The position numbers and the translations under genes were made by a program. The notes below the pieces were generated by a model. It searched no databases, was not told the origin of the DNA, and worked only from the letters and a program-made list of their open reading frames with translations. Of a stretch of DNA of 59,110 bases, positions 16,929-25,866 are shown in pieces. The stretch covers positions 1 to 59,110 of the forward strand of contig JAPYNO010000003.1 in the NCBI GenBank assembly GCA_028283025.1, read 5' to 3'. Within the stretch, counting starts at the first letter, position 1. Every line of letters starts with the position of its first letter. Source of the stretch: Pseudomonadales bacterium (lineage in GTDB: Bacteria > Pseudomonadota > Gammaproteobacteria > Pseudomonadales > Azotimanducaceae).

Positions 16929-17306
16929 GCACGAACTCCTCAACTTGGGTGCGAAAAGTGTTCGCATCAATGGCGGGATAGCGAAGCAGGTCTGATCGTA
17001 TGGTCTCGTAGAAAGTCATTAGTTTGCTTGGTTCGACGAGACCTCGTTCAGCCATCGCTTGCGCGTCAAGTAGATCAATCCGATGACCGCGCTCGACCTT
17101 CGCCAAGACCTGCGCGATTGCTTCAAATACCCCATCGGGCTCGGGATCCAATTTCAGATCTACATCGGTTGTCGAATCCCGCCATCCAATGATGACGGCG
17201 CTTGCGCCGCCGACAAGGTAAATGCAGCCATCCCCTCGCGCGCGCACTCTCCAAGCTGTTGCATAAGCTTTTTGACCTTGCCAGCATCACTCAAGGCTCT
17301 CGGCAT
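16918..17306 (-). pseudogene. DUF6036-like nucleotidyltransferase, frameshifted near its N-terminus
   Basis: The long open part (GTG 17247 to stop 16918, 109 residues) carries the nucleotidyltransferase core YLVGGASAVIIGWRDSTTDVDLKL, with GG and DxD. It begins mid-domain. The missing N-terminus is present in another frame from ATG 17306: MPRALSDAGKVKKLMQQLGECA, which fits a family start. The two frames join at a CG-dinucleotide tract, cgcgcgcgc at 17237-17245. The span is 389 bases, two more than a whole number of codons, as expected for one extra CG unit. Reads may show either a sequencing error, a phase-variable tract or a dead gene. Internal initiation at GTG 17247 would give a shortened protein. 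Confidence 0.65.
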
Positions 17307-17317
17307 GGGCGCATCGG

Positions 17318-17380
17318 GTTCAATAGTCGAGTGGGGGGGATCATGACATGAGGCAGTTCTCGGCGGCTATTCTATTGAAC
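17318..17380. repeat. Spaced inverted repeat upstream of the nucleotidyltransferase
   Basis: GTTCAATAG at 17318-17326 and CTATTGAAC at 17372-17380 are perfect 9-base arms with 45 bases between them. They lie between cca and the nucleotidyltransferase gene, so they could be an operator pair or the ends of a small insertion. Both readings are speculative. Confidence 0.4.
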
Positions 17381-17396
17381 GCAACATCTATGTGCG

Positions 17397-18218
17397 TCAA
17401 TTGAGCCAAGTCTTGACGAGTGCCACACGTGCGCTGCGTAGCTGTAGGCCGTATTCCCGTCCTTCGGGCGGCTTGCTTTGTGCGTCGAGCCGCAGTGCGC
17501 CGATTGCTTGGCTTCGCGCGTTTAATGTCGCTTGGTCAATTTCGGCGACTCTGGCCATGACCTGTATTACTTCGTCTCGCGCTGCTGCTGGCTTGAGACT
17601 CGCGAACGCAACCAAAGCGTCGCAAATGGATTCAGCATCGTCCGCTCGCCAGTGACGAACGATATTGGCGTAACGGGCGGCGAGCGCTGCTGCGCGTCCA
17701 TACCGCTTCGGTGGTACGAGCCGCTTTGCCAAAGCTTGGCAAGCGTTTTCGCCCAATAGGGTGGCAAGCGTCGCAAACCGCGCCACGCCCGACGGGAGGT
17801 CTCTTTGCCACATGCCGAGCTTGGCGTATTGCGAGCTACTGAACTGGCATTCGACGAACCAAGGCCGTTCAAGGTCATCCCTGCCGCCGTATGGGTCGAT
17901 GATCTTTCCGTCTTCATCCTTCGCCATGGCGTTGATGGTGAGGTCGCGGCGCTTCAGGTCTGTCACGAGGTCAACATTCTTTGAAGCGTCGAACTCGAAC
18001 CCTGTGTGACCCGGCGCAACCTTGGACTCTGTGCGTGCGAGAGCGTGCTCTTCGCCAGTATCCGGGTGCAGGAACACGGGGAAAGCGTGCCCGACGCGCA
18101 CGAAGCCGTGCCTTAGCATCTCCCGCTCACTCGCGCCTACCACGACATGGTCGCGCTCAAGCACCTTGCGTCCAAGCAATTCGTCTCGAACCGCGCCGCC
18201 AACGAGGTAGGTCTTCAT
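17397..18218 (-). CDS. cca: CCA-adding tRNA nucleotidyltransferase, strongly shortened
   Basis: CCA enzymes add or repair the 3' CCA of tRNAs. The N-terminal part is clear: [31 protein letters not shown] and [10 protein letters not shown] (90-99). At 273 residues it is about 140 shorter than E. coli Cca. The segment after DPYGGRDDL, which should contain the nucleotide-selecting EDPLRVLRVARF, is replaced by unrelated sequence. The HD box expected after RFATL reads ATLLGE instead of CHDLGK. The first catalytic Asp of DRD is Glu (E21-R-D23). The frame is intact, so this may be an inactive, altered or recently decaying enzyme. It overlaps apaH by 4 bases. Confidence 0.8.
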   Translation of the reverse strand: MKTYLVGGAVRDELLGRKVLERDHVVVGASEREMLRHGFVRVGHAFPVFLHPDTGEEHALARTESKVAPGHTGFEFDASKNVDLVTDLKRRDLTINAMAKDEDGKIIDPYGGRDDLERPWFVECQFSSSQYAKLGMWQRDLPSGVARFATLATLLGENACQALAKRLVPPKRYGRAAALAARYANIVRHWRADDAESICDALVAFASLKPAAARDEVIQVMARVAEIDQATLNARSQAIGALRLDAQSKPPEGREYGLQLRSARVALVKTWLN

Positions 18219-19054
18219 GCGTCGGCACCTGCTCGGCGCAATCGAGACGGCACACTGAATCGCTGTCCGTCTTCAAGACGTAGCGCGATCAATCGCTGCC
18301 CCCAAGCGCAGCCGCCGTCCAAAGCCTCGATGTCGTCACGATTGGTGCGGGCACAAAGTGCTGCCCAGTGACCAAAGAGGATGCGCGTCTCGCTTGATGG
18401 CCAGTAGTCGAACCAAGGTTTGAAACCTTCCGGCCGGGAGTGCGCCGGGCCTTTGAAGTCAAAGTCACAGCGACCAGCCTCGTTGATGATGCGCATTCTC
18501 GTCAAGTAATTGATGATGGCGCGAAGCCTCGGTAAGCCAGTCGGGCCGCCGGTTGGGACTCCAGGCCCGTGCCACAGCCGTGGACAGTCGCCATAGACGA
18601 TGCGCAGCAGATTACGAAAATTCGTACCCCGAAGTGCGCATTCCACTTCGCGGGCGAAGCCTTGAGCTTGCGTCACAGACCAAATGTGTGGGACACCCGC
18701 GTGTACCAGCACGTTATTGCCAGAACGATGCAGCAAGGGGCGGCGTCTGAGCCAATCGAGTAGTTCGGGAAAGTCGGGGGCTGCAAGCAGCGCATCAAAG
18801 GTATCGTTGTGGTTTTGCGGCTGTTCAGCATAGTAGACGGCAAGCAGGTGAATATCGTGATTGCCGAGCACGCTGAACGCGCTTGAACCGAGCGAGCGCA
18901 CAAACCGAAGCGTCTCCAAGCTCTGCGGCCCGCGATTGACGAGGTCGCCGGTGAGCCACAGTTGATCGCTTCGAGGCGAAAAGCCGACGATGGCGAGCAG
19001 GTCTTGAAGCTCGGCGAAACAGCCTTGCACATCGCCGACGACATAGGTGGCCAT
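18215..19054 (-). CDS. apaH: Symmetrical bis(5'-nucleosyl)-tetraphosphatase
   Basis: Hydrolyses Ap4A to two ADP in the cytosol and also decaps Np4-RNAs. The metallophosphatase motifs [10 protein letters not shown] (7-16), [10 protein letters not shown] and [10 protein letters not shown] are all present, with HAGVPHIW and LFGHWAAL further on. Length 279 is normal. The gene follows apaG by 11 bases in the conserved order surA-pdxA-rsmA-apaG-apaH. Confidence 0.97.
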   Translation of the reverse strand: MATYVVGDVQGCFAELQDLLAIVGFSPRSDQLWLTGDLVNRGPQSLETLRFVRSLGSSAFSVLGNHDIHLLAVYYAEQPQNHNDTFDALLAAPDFPELLDWLRRRPLLHRSGNNVLVHAGVPHIWSVTQAQGFAREVECALRGTNFRNLLRIVYGDCPRLWHGPGVPTGGPTGLPRLRAIINYLTRMRIINEAGRCDFDFKGPAHSRPEGFKPWFDYWPSSETRILFGHWAALCARTNRDDIEALDGGCAWGQRLIALRLEDGQRFSVPSRLRRAGADA

Positions 19055-19065
19055 GAGGCACGAGG

Positions 19066-19449
19066 TTAGTGAATCGCCGCCGGATCGTGCAGCGAGAAGC
19101 GCGGGATGGGCACTCGGAAGGTGGCGCCTGAGTCGAGCTGAAATTCGTAGCTGCCTTCCATGCTGCCGATCGATGTCGGCAGGAGGGCGCTGCTCGTGTA
19201 AGTGAATGCCGTGCCCGGCTCGATGCGCGGCTGCTTGCCGACAACGCCAGCACCCTCAACGTGTTGTTCATTGTGCAGGCCATCTTTCACAATCCATGAG
19301 CGATTGAGGAGAGTGGCTGCGACGCCGCCGTTGTTGCTGATGGTGATGGTGTATGCGAACACATAGCGTCCGGCGAGGGCATTCGAGCTGCCCGCGACGA
19401 ATTCGCTGCTCGCGCTGACTTCAATGCTTGATGCCGCCAGCATTCTCAT
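19066..19449 (-). CDS. apaG: ApaG protein
   Basis: An FN3-like beta-sandwich protein of 127 residues, historically tied to Co2+ resistance, with unknown biochemical role. Family segments are YVFAYTITISNNG, LLNRSWIVKD, GVVGKQPRIEPG and GSMEGSYEFQ. It starts at ATG 19449 (a second ATG is two codons later) and overlaps the rsmA stop by 4 bases. Confidence 0.96.
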   Translation of the reverse strand: MRMLAASSIEVSASSEFVAGSSNALAGRYVFAYTITISNNGGVAATLLNRSWIVKDGLHNEQHVEGAGVVGKQPRIEPGTAFTYTSSALLPTSIGSMEGSYEFQLDSGATFRVPIPRFSLHDPAAIH

Positions 19450-20240
19450 GGCTTGATGTTTCCTTGGTTGGTTGACTGCGCCGCGACCTGGTTGGCGATT
19501 TCGATGTAGGCATCGACGCCGATCTGGTCTGGGCGCTTATGTGGATTCACTGTGATCTGGCTCCAATCGACTGAAAACTGGCGCAAGGCATTTGCCAGCG
19601 TCTTGCGCCTTTGCGAGAAAGCGCCTTTCAAGATCTCTTCAAAAGCGGACATTGAAATGATACCCCGGTCAAGCGGTCTTGATACGAGATGCACCAAGCT
19701 TGAAGTCACTTTTGGCGGCGGATGGAAGCTCGATGCCTCCAATGTCAAGTCAATCTCTACGCGAAATTGCAGGCGGACAAGCACGCTCAGGCGGCTCCAG
19801 TCGCGCGTTCCTGGCTCGGCCACGAGCCTGTTCGCCACTTCTGTTTGTAGTAGGAACCAGGCATCGCGGATAGAGCGGCAGAGCGCACAAATGCGCACGA
19901 GCAGAGGCGTTGAGATGTTGTACGGCAGGTTGCCCACGAGCCGCCAGTCTGCTTGAGTCGTGAGCAGTTGCTCGAACTCGCGCGAGAGCACATCACCTTC
20001 AACAAGATCGAGATGTGGGAATCTTTTTCGCAGATGGCGGCACAGATCGCGGTCGATTTCCATAGCGCGCATGGCCGGGCAGGCGACGAGCAGGTGTTCT
20101 GTGAGCGCGCCTTGCCCCGGGCCGATCTCCAAGAGCTGATCATCAGGTCTCGCATTGATGAGTTCGGCGATTTCTTCGAGCGCGAACGGGTCGCGTAGGA
20201 AGTGCTGTCCGAAGCGCTTGCGCGGCTTTAGACTAGGCAT
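19446..20240 (-). CDS. rsmA: 16S rRNA dimethyladenosine transferase
   Basis: KsgA/RsmA, which dimethylates two adjacent adenines near the 3' end of 16S rRNA during 30S maturation. RKRFGQHFLRDPF at the N-terminus, the SAM-binding LLEIGPGQGALTEHLL and the catalytic NLPYNIS are present, as is FSQRRKTLANAL near the end. ATG 20240 gives MPSLKPRKRFGQHF; the in-frame extension to 20363 lies inside pdxA and is not credible. Eight bases overlap with pdxA. Confidence 0.97.
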   Translation of the reverse strand: MPSLKPRKRFGQHFLRDPFALEEIAELINARPDDQLLEIGPGQGALTEHLLVACPAMRAMEIDRDLCRHLRKRFPHLDLVEGDVLSREFEQLLTTQADWRLVGNLPYNISTPLLVRICALCRSIRDAWFLLQTEVANRLVAEPGTRDWSRLSVLVRLQFRVEIDLTLEASSFHPPPKVTSSLVHLVSRPLDRGIISMSAFEEILKGAFSQRRKTLANALRQFSVDWSQITVNPHKRPDQIGVDAYIEIANQVAAQSTNQGNIKP

Positions 20241-21204
20241 GATCAGTAAGCTTGCAAGCGAGTTCAACGGCCGCTTTGAAGCTGCCGAGGTCGATCTTGC
20301 CAGTGCCAGCAAGGTCGAGCGCCGTGCCGTGATCGACCGATGTGCGCACAAAAGGCAGTCCAAGCGTAACGTTCACCGACGCGCCAAACGCAAGCGCTTT
20401 GAATGGTGCGAGACCTTGATCGTGGTACATGGCGAGCATCGCATCGGCGCGGGCGCGCATCTTCGGTGCGAACAAGGTATCAGCGGGAAAAGGCCCTTCA
20501 ATGGACAAGCCCTGATCTCGGAGCCGTTCGATGACTGGCTTGATGATGTCAATTTCCTCGCGGCCAAGATGACCGTCTTCGCCCGCATGAGGATTGAGCC
20601 CTGCGATAAGAATCCTCGGGTTTGGAAGCGCGAATGATCGGCGTAGTCCGTGATCAAGCACTCGCAAGGTTTGCGTCAACCCGTCGCGGCTGAGCGCCTT
20701 TGGTACGTCTTTGAGCGCGAGATGGCGCGTTGCCACAGCAAGTCTGAGATCGCCGGAGACGAGCAGCATGACGACGTGCGGCACTTGGCACATCTCGGCG
20801 AGCATTTCCGTGTGTCCCGAAAAGGGCGTACCGGACTCGGCGATGACGGACTTATGCACGGGACCTGTCACCAAGGCCGTCACCTCGCCGTCAAGCGCGG
20901 ATTGCGTGGCTAGGCGGATGCTCTCAAGGACAGCTTCGGCGTTTTCAGAGTCTGGTTTTCCGGGTTCGACGCGGGTATGCAGCGGCACCCGATGGACGGT
21001 CAACGTACCAGCAGAACAGCTTGGCATTTGGCCGCCGCGTTCCTGAATGTGAAGGCTGAGACCGAGCAGCTTGGCGCGTGCTTGCAAGAGCGCGGGGTCT
21101 GCGAAGGCGATAAGCGGCGCGCACCGATCTTCTTGCGCAAACTTGACGAGCAAATCCGGACCGATGCCAGCAGGCTCGCCTGGTGTCAGGGCGATGACGC
21201 TCAA
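20233..21204 (-). CDS. pdxA: 4-hydroxythreonine-4-phosphate dehydrogenase
   Basis: Oxidises 4-phosphohydroxy-threonine; the unstable product feeds PdxJ in vitamin B6 synthesis. The family start LTPGEPAGIGPDL, metal-binding histidines in SGHTEMLAE and in MYHDQGLAPFK, and VRTSVDHGTALDLAG are all clear. Length 323 is normal. No ATG precedes TPGEPAG. The start is TTG at 21204, sharing TTGA with the surA stop, the same arrangement as pdxJ in this window. Confidence 0.96.
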   Translation of the reverse strand: MSVIALTPGEPAGIGPDLLVKFAQEDRCAPLIAFADPALLQARAKLLGLSLHIQERGGQMPSCSAGTLTVHRVPLHTRVEPGKPDSENAEAVLESIRLATQSALDGEVTALVTGPVHKSVIAESGTPFSGHTEMLAEMCQVPHVVMLLVSGDLRLAVATRHLALKDVPKALSRDGLTQTLRVLDHGLRRSFALPNPRILIAGLNPHAGEDGHLGREEIDIIKPVIERLRDQGLSIEGPFPADTLFAPKMRARADAMLAMYHDQGLAPFKALAFGASVNVTLGLPFVRTSVDHGTALDLAGTGKIDLGSFKAAVELACKLTDHA

Positions 21205-22505
21205 TTGCGTATATCGACATACGCTTCGCTGCGTATCTCCTGATACCAGGACTGAAGTTCCTCTTCAAAGCGTCTGTTTCTCAAGATGTTGAGCGCGGTG
21301 CTGCGCTTCGCTTCCTCGCTCAAATCCTGCTCGCGGCGCTCGAGCACTTCAAGAACGTGCCACCCGTGCGTCGAGCGGAAAGGCTCGCTCAATTCGCCAA
21401 TCTCGACTTCGCGCGTCTTGTCGCGAAAGCTCTCCACGTAGCGTTCTGGTTCGGCCCAGCCAAGCTCACCTCCGGCAAGCGCACTGCCTGGGTCGTCCGA
21501 ATAGACGCGCGCGAGATCGCCAAAGTCCTCACCTGCTGCCAATCGGTCGTGAATCTCTTTGATGAGTTCGTGCGCCTGTTCGTCGCTGCGGATCTCGGAG
21601 GGTTGAATCAGAATGTGCCGAACATTGACCTGGTCGACAAGTTCGATGCCAACGCCTCGTTTATCAAGTAGCTGAATGATGTGAAAGCCGCTCTCGCTGC
21701 GTATCGGATCGGCGGTTTGACCGACTTCCAAAGCAACCGCGGCTTCCGCGAACAGGCTTGGCAGCGCACCTGCTTTGCGCCAGCCCATATCGCCGCCTTC
21801 AAGTGCGCTTGCGCTCGCTGAACGCTCAATCGCAAGTTCGCGAAAATCGCTGCCCGACCTTAACAGGCCGATGATCTCATCAGCTTCTTCTTCGGCGGCG
21901 CGCTTGGCTGCAGGCGGCGCATCGCGAGCAATCTCAAGCAGGATATGTCCGACGCGATACTCGTCGGAAAGCGCACGCTGGCCGAGCGGCGACTCAAGGA
22001 ACGACTCGATTTCCTGCTCGGTGAGGCTGATGCGCCGGTTGACTTGTGACCCTTGCACGCGCGAGATGACCATGTCGCGGCGAACTTCCTCGCGAAACCT
22101 TGGATAGGGGAAGCCTTCAGATTCAACCTGCGCAATAAAGGCATCAATGGTCATGCCATTTCGCTCGGCGATGCCGGCGATGGCGCGTGTCAGCGTTTCA
22201 TCGTCAATGCGCACCCCCGCACGCTCGCCCATCTGCAATTGAATCGACTCCAGGATGAGCCGTTCAAGCACTTGGTTGATGAGGATGTCCACAGGCGGCA
22301 TTTGCTGACCGCTGGCGACAAGCTGATCGCGAACCGCTCGCGTCCGGTAGTCAAGCTCCGATGCGAGTACGACATCTTCGTCAACGACGGCGACAATGCC
22401 GTCCAAGAGTTTGACTTCGGCGTGTGCTGCGAGGCTCGCAAAACACGCAGCAGCAATCATTAAGCAGCGTCGGATGCTTGTGAAAGCTGCTCCATTACCA
22501 TCCAT
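21201..22505 (-). CDS. surA: Periplasmic chaperone and peptidyl-prolyl isomerase SurA
   Basis: Escorts outer-membrane beta-barrel proteins across the periplasm. A signal peptide ends near AAHA-E (about 30), followed by the chaperone N-domain VKLLDGIVAVVDEDVVL. Two parvulin domains are marked by YRVGHILLEIA (about 180) and VNVRHILIQPS (about 285), and a short C-terminal helix closes the protein. Length 434 is typical. It overlaps the lptD stop by 11 bases; LptD is itself a SurA client. Confidence 0.96.
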   Translation of the reverse strand: MDGNGAAFTSIRRCLMIAAACFASLAAHAEVKLLDGIVAVVDEDVVLASELDYRTRAVRDQLVASGQQMPPVDILINQVLERLILESIQLQMGERAGVRIDDETLTRAIAGIAERNGMTIDAFIAQVESEGFPYPRFREEVRRDMVISRVQGSQVNRRISLTEQEIESFLESPLGQRALSDEYRVGHILLEIARDAPPAAKRAAEEEADEIIGLLRSGSDFRELAIERSASASALEGGDMGWRKAGALPSLFAEAAVALEVGQTADPIRSESGFHIIQLLDKRGVGIELVDQVNVRHILIQPSEIRSDEQAHELIKEIHDRLAAGEDFGDLARVYSDDPGSALAGGELGWAEPERYVESFRDKTREVEIGELSEPFRSTHGWHVLEVLERREQDLSEEAKRSTALNILRNRRFEEELQSWYQEIRSEAYVDIRN

Positions 22506-24813
22506 TTCTTTGGCCGCCTATATGAGAAAGCAGCGGTGCAATACTGTCGCCAACGCCAGTGAACCCTCTAAAGATCACGTTCAGGTACACCGCATTACTG
22601 TGATACGGGCCTTCAACGAGAGCGTTGTTGGGTCTTCTCAGGAGTCGCCGGACGCCAAGATCTACAGCCCAGCAGCAATGTCTGTAGGAAGCCCCGAACA
22701 CGGCGGTCAAGAGTTCGCTTTGCGAGAAATCATGCGAGTAGATGCCGAACAACCGCAGTCTCTCGGAGACTGGCACGCTAAAGGCCACCTCGCCTTGATC
22801 GAACACTTCGCCGTAGCGTCGCATTCGATACCCAAGGCGCAAGACAAGCGCATCCGATGAGCGGTAACTCGCCCAGAAGCCGCGCTCGAACCAGCGATCT
22901 CCGTCCGGGTGCCAGATGAAGGCGCCCTCCAACCGTACCTGCTCGCTCAGCCAAGAACGTGCACGCACGGCGAGCGGTGTCACATCTTCCTCCGAATCAA
23001 GCCGTGCGAACATCGCGCCTTCGTCCTCGAATGATCGAATCACACCCGCTTCGATTTCAAAGACGCGCCTGCCAGTCACCTGATTCCATAGGCGCGAACG
23101 CAGCCCCAAAGCGACTTGGTGAATATCCGCATAGCGATCTGTGCCAGCGAAGCGGCGACTCGAAAAAAGCTGTGTCAGTGAGTATTCGTTGATCACGGAG
23201 TCGAGCAACGGCACGCCCGGCAGTTCGTCGCTTCGCCGGTAGGTGTAGAGGGCGCGCGGCTCCAAGCTCACGCGGGTGTTTTCGCCGCGCCGCTCGAAAT
23301 TGAGGCTGCCGTCGAGCTCGAAGAAGCCTGATTGCAATTCAGAGTCGTTTTCGTCGTCCCATGTGGTTTGCTCTGGCCGCGCCTCGTGCAACTCAAAGGC
23401 AATGTGCGCGCCGCCGAAACTTGCGGTGACCTCGCCCCAGGGTCGACGCATGGGTAGATCAAAGCGAAGGTCGTTGCTCCAGCGGGATACTTCACCGAAT
23501 TCACGCTCGGTGATGTCATTGGTGAATCGGCTCCAACTTGTGTGGAAATTCGCAAGCAGTCTGCCGCCGAAGCGCCTCTCACCATTGAAGAAGACCTTAG
23601 GCACGGTGCGGTAGGTATCTGGGTTAGGATTCCAGTCGATCCGGTAGTGCTCCATCTCAATGCCAAGCTGCCAGTTGGGCTGTTGGTAGATGATGCGACC
23701 CTCGTTGGTAACAGAAGGCCCGCCCCACCTCGTATGAGAGAGGCCAAGCTCCTCGTAGCGCTCGCGGTGCATCCGCCGGTCACTCAACAGGGTGAAATTG
23801 CCGCTCGTCAATATGTTGCCGAAGCGACCGCTGTGCCGTGCGCGCACCAGATAGCGATTGCCGTCTTCATCGGGTTGGTCGTCAACAAACTCCTCGTCAT
23901 CTGGGAAATAATGGCCGATGAGCCGGTTGGTGGTGTGCTTCGTAGCATGCCGGTATTCAAGTCCAAGGCTGCCACCACGTCGCCCTTCAAAACCTGGGAT
24001 GATGACAAGGTCCCGGTTTGGCGCCAGATTCCAATAGAAAGGCAATCGAACGACGCCGCCGCGCTCACCCTCATAGCGCAGATCTGGATAGAGCCATCCT
24101 GTTTGCCGCTCTGAGGTGATTGGAAACTTCATCCAAGGCACGTAGAGCACAGGCAGGTCGGCTACAGCGAGCCGTGCATTGGTCACCGTGGCGAAGGCAT
24201 CTTTGCTACTCATCGTCAAGCTTTCCGAAGACACTTCCCAACCAGCTGACTTGGGTTCGCAGCGCGTGAACCAAGCGTCCTCAATGAGGACTTCGCTCTC
24301 TGACAGCGCGATACGCTCGGCTTCGCCCCGAACGGCAGGTAAGGTGCTCGTCACCTCGGGCGAAAAGACTCCGTCTTCGAGCAGGAATTGCAGCGACTCA
24401 AGTTTGACAGTCTCGCTTTGCGCCTCATAGCTCGCACGCTCGCCCCAAATGGCAGCGCCAGGCTCAAAGTAGCGCACATTGCCTTCAAATTGGATTGGAT
24501 TCATGCCTTGCGGCGCGCTCGCCGTATCCGCCTCGAACACTCGCGACCCAAATTGAACGCGCACACCGCCTGATACTTCCGAGCCTTCCTCAGGTTCATA
24601 TTCAAGCTCTTTGCCGGACAGCGTCATCCAGACGGTATCTGTGCTTGCTTCGGGCGCAGGTATGAGGTAGCTCCCTCTGCAAAGGGCGTTTGCATCGCTC
24701 GATTCGTTCCAGTAGGCGCTCCAAGGCGCATCGCCGTCAGCGAGCGAGGCGCACGACAGGGGCAATGCCCAGATGAACCATCGGGCGAGGTGTAGATGAG
24801 AGTAGGTTGCCAT
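22495..24813 (-). CDS. lptD: LPS-assembly protein LptD
   Basis: Outer-membrane beta-barrel that, with LptE, inserts lipopolysaccharide into the outer leaflet. After a signal peptide (cleavage near SLAD), the OstA/LptA-like periplasmic domain covers about 60-200 (GKELEYEPEEGSEVSGG). The family segment PVLYVPWMKFPITSERQTG leads into the barrel. Cysteines in LCRGSY, FTRCEPK and the pair RHCCWAVD match the disulfide layout known in E. coli. Length 772 is normal. Its ATG overlaps the murU stop by one base. Confidence 0.95.
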   Translation of the reverse strand: MATYSHLHLARWFIWALPLSCASLADGDAPWSAYWNESSDANALCRGSYLIPAPEASTDTVWMTLSGKELEYEPEEGSEVSGGVRVQFGSRVFEADTASAPQGMNPIQFEGNVRYFEPGAAIWGERASYEAQSETVKLESLQFLLEDGVFSPEVTSTLPAVRGEAERIALSESEVLIEDAWFTRCEPKSAGWEVSSESLTMSSKDAFATVTNARLAVADLPVLYVPWMKFPITSERQTGWLYPDLRYEGERGGVVRLPFYWNLAPNRDLVIIPGFEGRRGGSLGLEYRHATKHTTNRLIGHYFPDDEEFVDDQPDEDGNRYLVRARHSGRFGNILTSGNFTLLSDRRMHRERYEELGLSHTRWGGPSVTNEGRIIYQQPNWQLGIEMEHYRIDWNPNPDTYRTVPKVFFNGERRFGGRLLANFHTSWSRFTNDITEREFGEVSRWSNDLRFDLPMRRPWGEVTASFGGAHIAFELHEARPEQTTWDDENDSELQSGFFELDGSLNFERRGENTRVSLEPRALYTYRRSDELPGVPLLDSVINEYSLTQLFSSRRFAGTDRYADIHQVALGLRSRLWNQVTGRRVFEIEAGVIRSFEDEGAMFARLDSEEDVTPLAVRARSWLSEQVRLEGAFIWHPDGDRWFERGFWASYRSSDALVLRLGYRMRRYGEVFDQGEVAFSVPVSERLRLFGIYSHDFSQSELLTAVFGASYRHCCWAVDLGVRRLLRRPNNALVEGPYHSNAVYLNVIFRGFTGVGDSIAPLLSHIGGQRNGW

Positions 24814-25475
24814 CAGGATTCAACCCTTGCTTTGAGTGCCGAGAGAGATTCTAACGAGCCGATGTCCGCCCAGTCGCCGTTGAACACGTCGCCAGTGACC
24901 TCATTGCCGCCGAGCCGATGAAACAGAAGATCGCGCGTCATGGAAAAAGGCACCTGCGGACAGCCATCAAAGAGTGCCGGATGCAGCAGTGCGACACCAG
25001 TGAATATGTACGGTCTGCGTGCATTGCGAAACACTTTTCCCTGCACAAGATCAAAATCTCCGTAGTCGCGCCTTCCTTGCATGTGGCAGAGTATCAAATG
25101 TGCGAGTGAAGTGCGAGGCATTGTTATTGGAAAGCTCATTTCTGGACACCAGATATCGCCGAGCATCCATATAAAAGGGGCATTGCCCAAGAGCGGCAGC
25201 GCCTTGGCAATACCGCCGCCCGAATCGAGCAGCGCTTCTTCGCGACTATAGGTAACTTGAGTGCCGAAGCGCGAACCATCTCCGATATGAGCCTCAATCA
25301 TCTCGCCTAGATAGTGCAGGTTGATGACAACTTCAGTGATGCCAGCGCGTCTGAGCCAAGCGAGCTGGTGCTCAAGAAGCGGTTTGCCAGCCACCTCGAT
25401 CAACGGCTTCGGGCAGGTCTCGGTGACCGGCAGCAAACGTGTGCCCAAGCCTGCGGCGAGTATCATGGCCTTCAT
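24813..25475 (-). CDS. murU: N-acetylmuramate alpha-1-phosphate uridylyltransferase
   Basis: Makes UDP-MurNAc from recycled MurNAc-1-phosphate, bypassing MurA. It is a small nucleotidyltransferase of 220 residues: MILAAGLGTRLLPVTETCPKPLIEV at the N-terminus binds nucleotide, and NLHYLGEMIE and LDSGGGIAKALPLLG are typical of MurU. The partner amgK is upstream, but here the two are separated by an ATPase fragment and vapBC remains. The neighbour lptD fits the usual locus. A glucose-1-phosphate nucleotidyltransferase is less likely given that context. Confidence 0.88.
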   Translation of the reverse strand: MKAMILAAGLGTRLLPVTETCPKPLIEVAGKPLLEHQLAWLRRAGITEVVINLHYLGEMIEAHIGDGSRFGTQVTYSREEALLDSGGGIAKALPLLGNAPFIWMLGDIWCPEMSFPITMPRTSLAHLILCHMQGRRDYGDFDLVQGKVFRNARRPYIFTGVALLHPALFDGCPQVPFSMTRDLLFHRLGGNEVTGDVFNGDWADIGSLESLSALKARVES

Positions 25476-25501
25476 GCGAACTGCATTATAGGTTCAATGT
25501 C

Positions 25502-25744
25502 GTGATCGAGAAAATTGAAATTGATGGCTACCGGCTGCTGCATGGCTTCAAGGCTGACCTGAAGCCGCTGAATGTCGTCGTGGGCGCCAATGCCACAGGC
25601 AAGAGCAGTCTGATCGACTGGTTGCAATTGATGTCATATTGCTGCCGTGTTCCGATTTCCAGCGCGTTTGGCCAATTCGACGCGAGCGAGAAGGACGTAG
25701 TTGCAGGATTGCCTGACCTTTATCCGACTGCCGGCTATGCGTAG
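25502..25744 (+). pseudogene. N-terminal fragment of an AAA/OLD-like ATPase
   Basis: From GTG 25502 the product reads IEKIEIDGYRLLHGFKADL followed by LNVVVGANATGKSSLIDWLQ. This is the N-terminus of an ABC-type RecF/OLD-like ATPase, with Walker A GANATGKSS at about 31-39. It stops after 80 residues, without signature or Walker B motifs; complete relatives are 350-450 residues. Its 3' end overlaps the VapC remnant on the other strand. It is a deletion scar. Confidence 0.7.
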
Positions 25745-25866
25745 ACCCGAAGCTTCAGAGGATGCAATTCCATCAGATCTTCAAACGATTGAATGGACGC
25801 AAGCAGGTCGCTGTGGGCTTCGCGAAATACCCGAATCCAAATTGAAGTGTCAATCAGTGTCGTCAC
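25735..25866 (-). pseudogene. vapC: VapC (PIN-domain toxin) remnant
   Basis: GTG 25866 begins TLIDTSIWIRVFREA, the classic first strand of a PIN-domain RNase with its catalytic Asp. After about 16 residues the sequence changes to SDLLASIQSFEDLMELHPLK and stops at 43 residues; full VapC proteins have about 130. It overlaps the end of vapB by 17 bases, the normal vapBC arrangement. The remaining catalytic acids are gone, so the toxin should be inactive. Confidence 0.7.
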
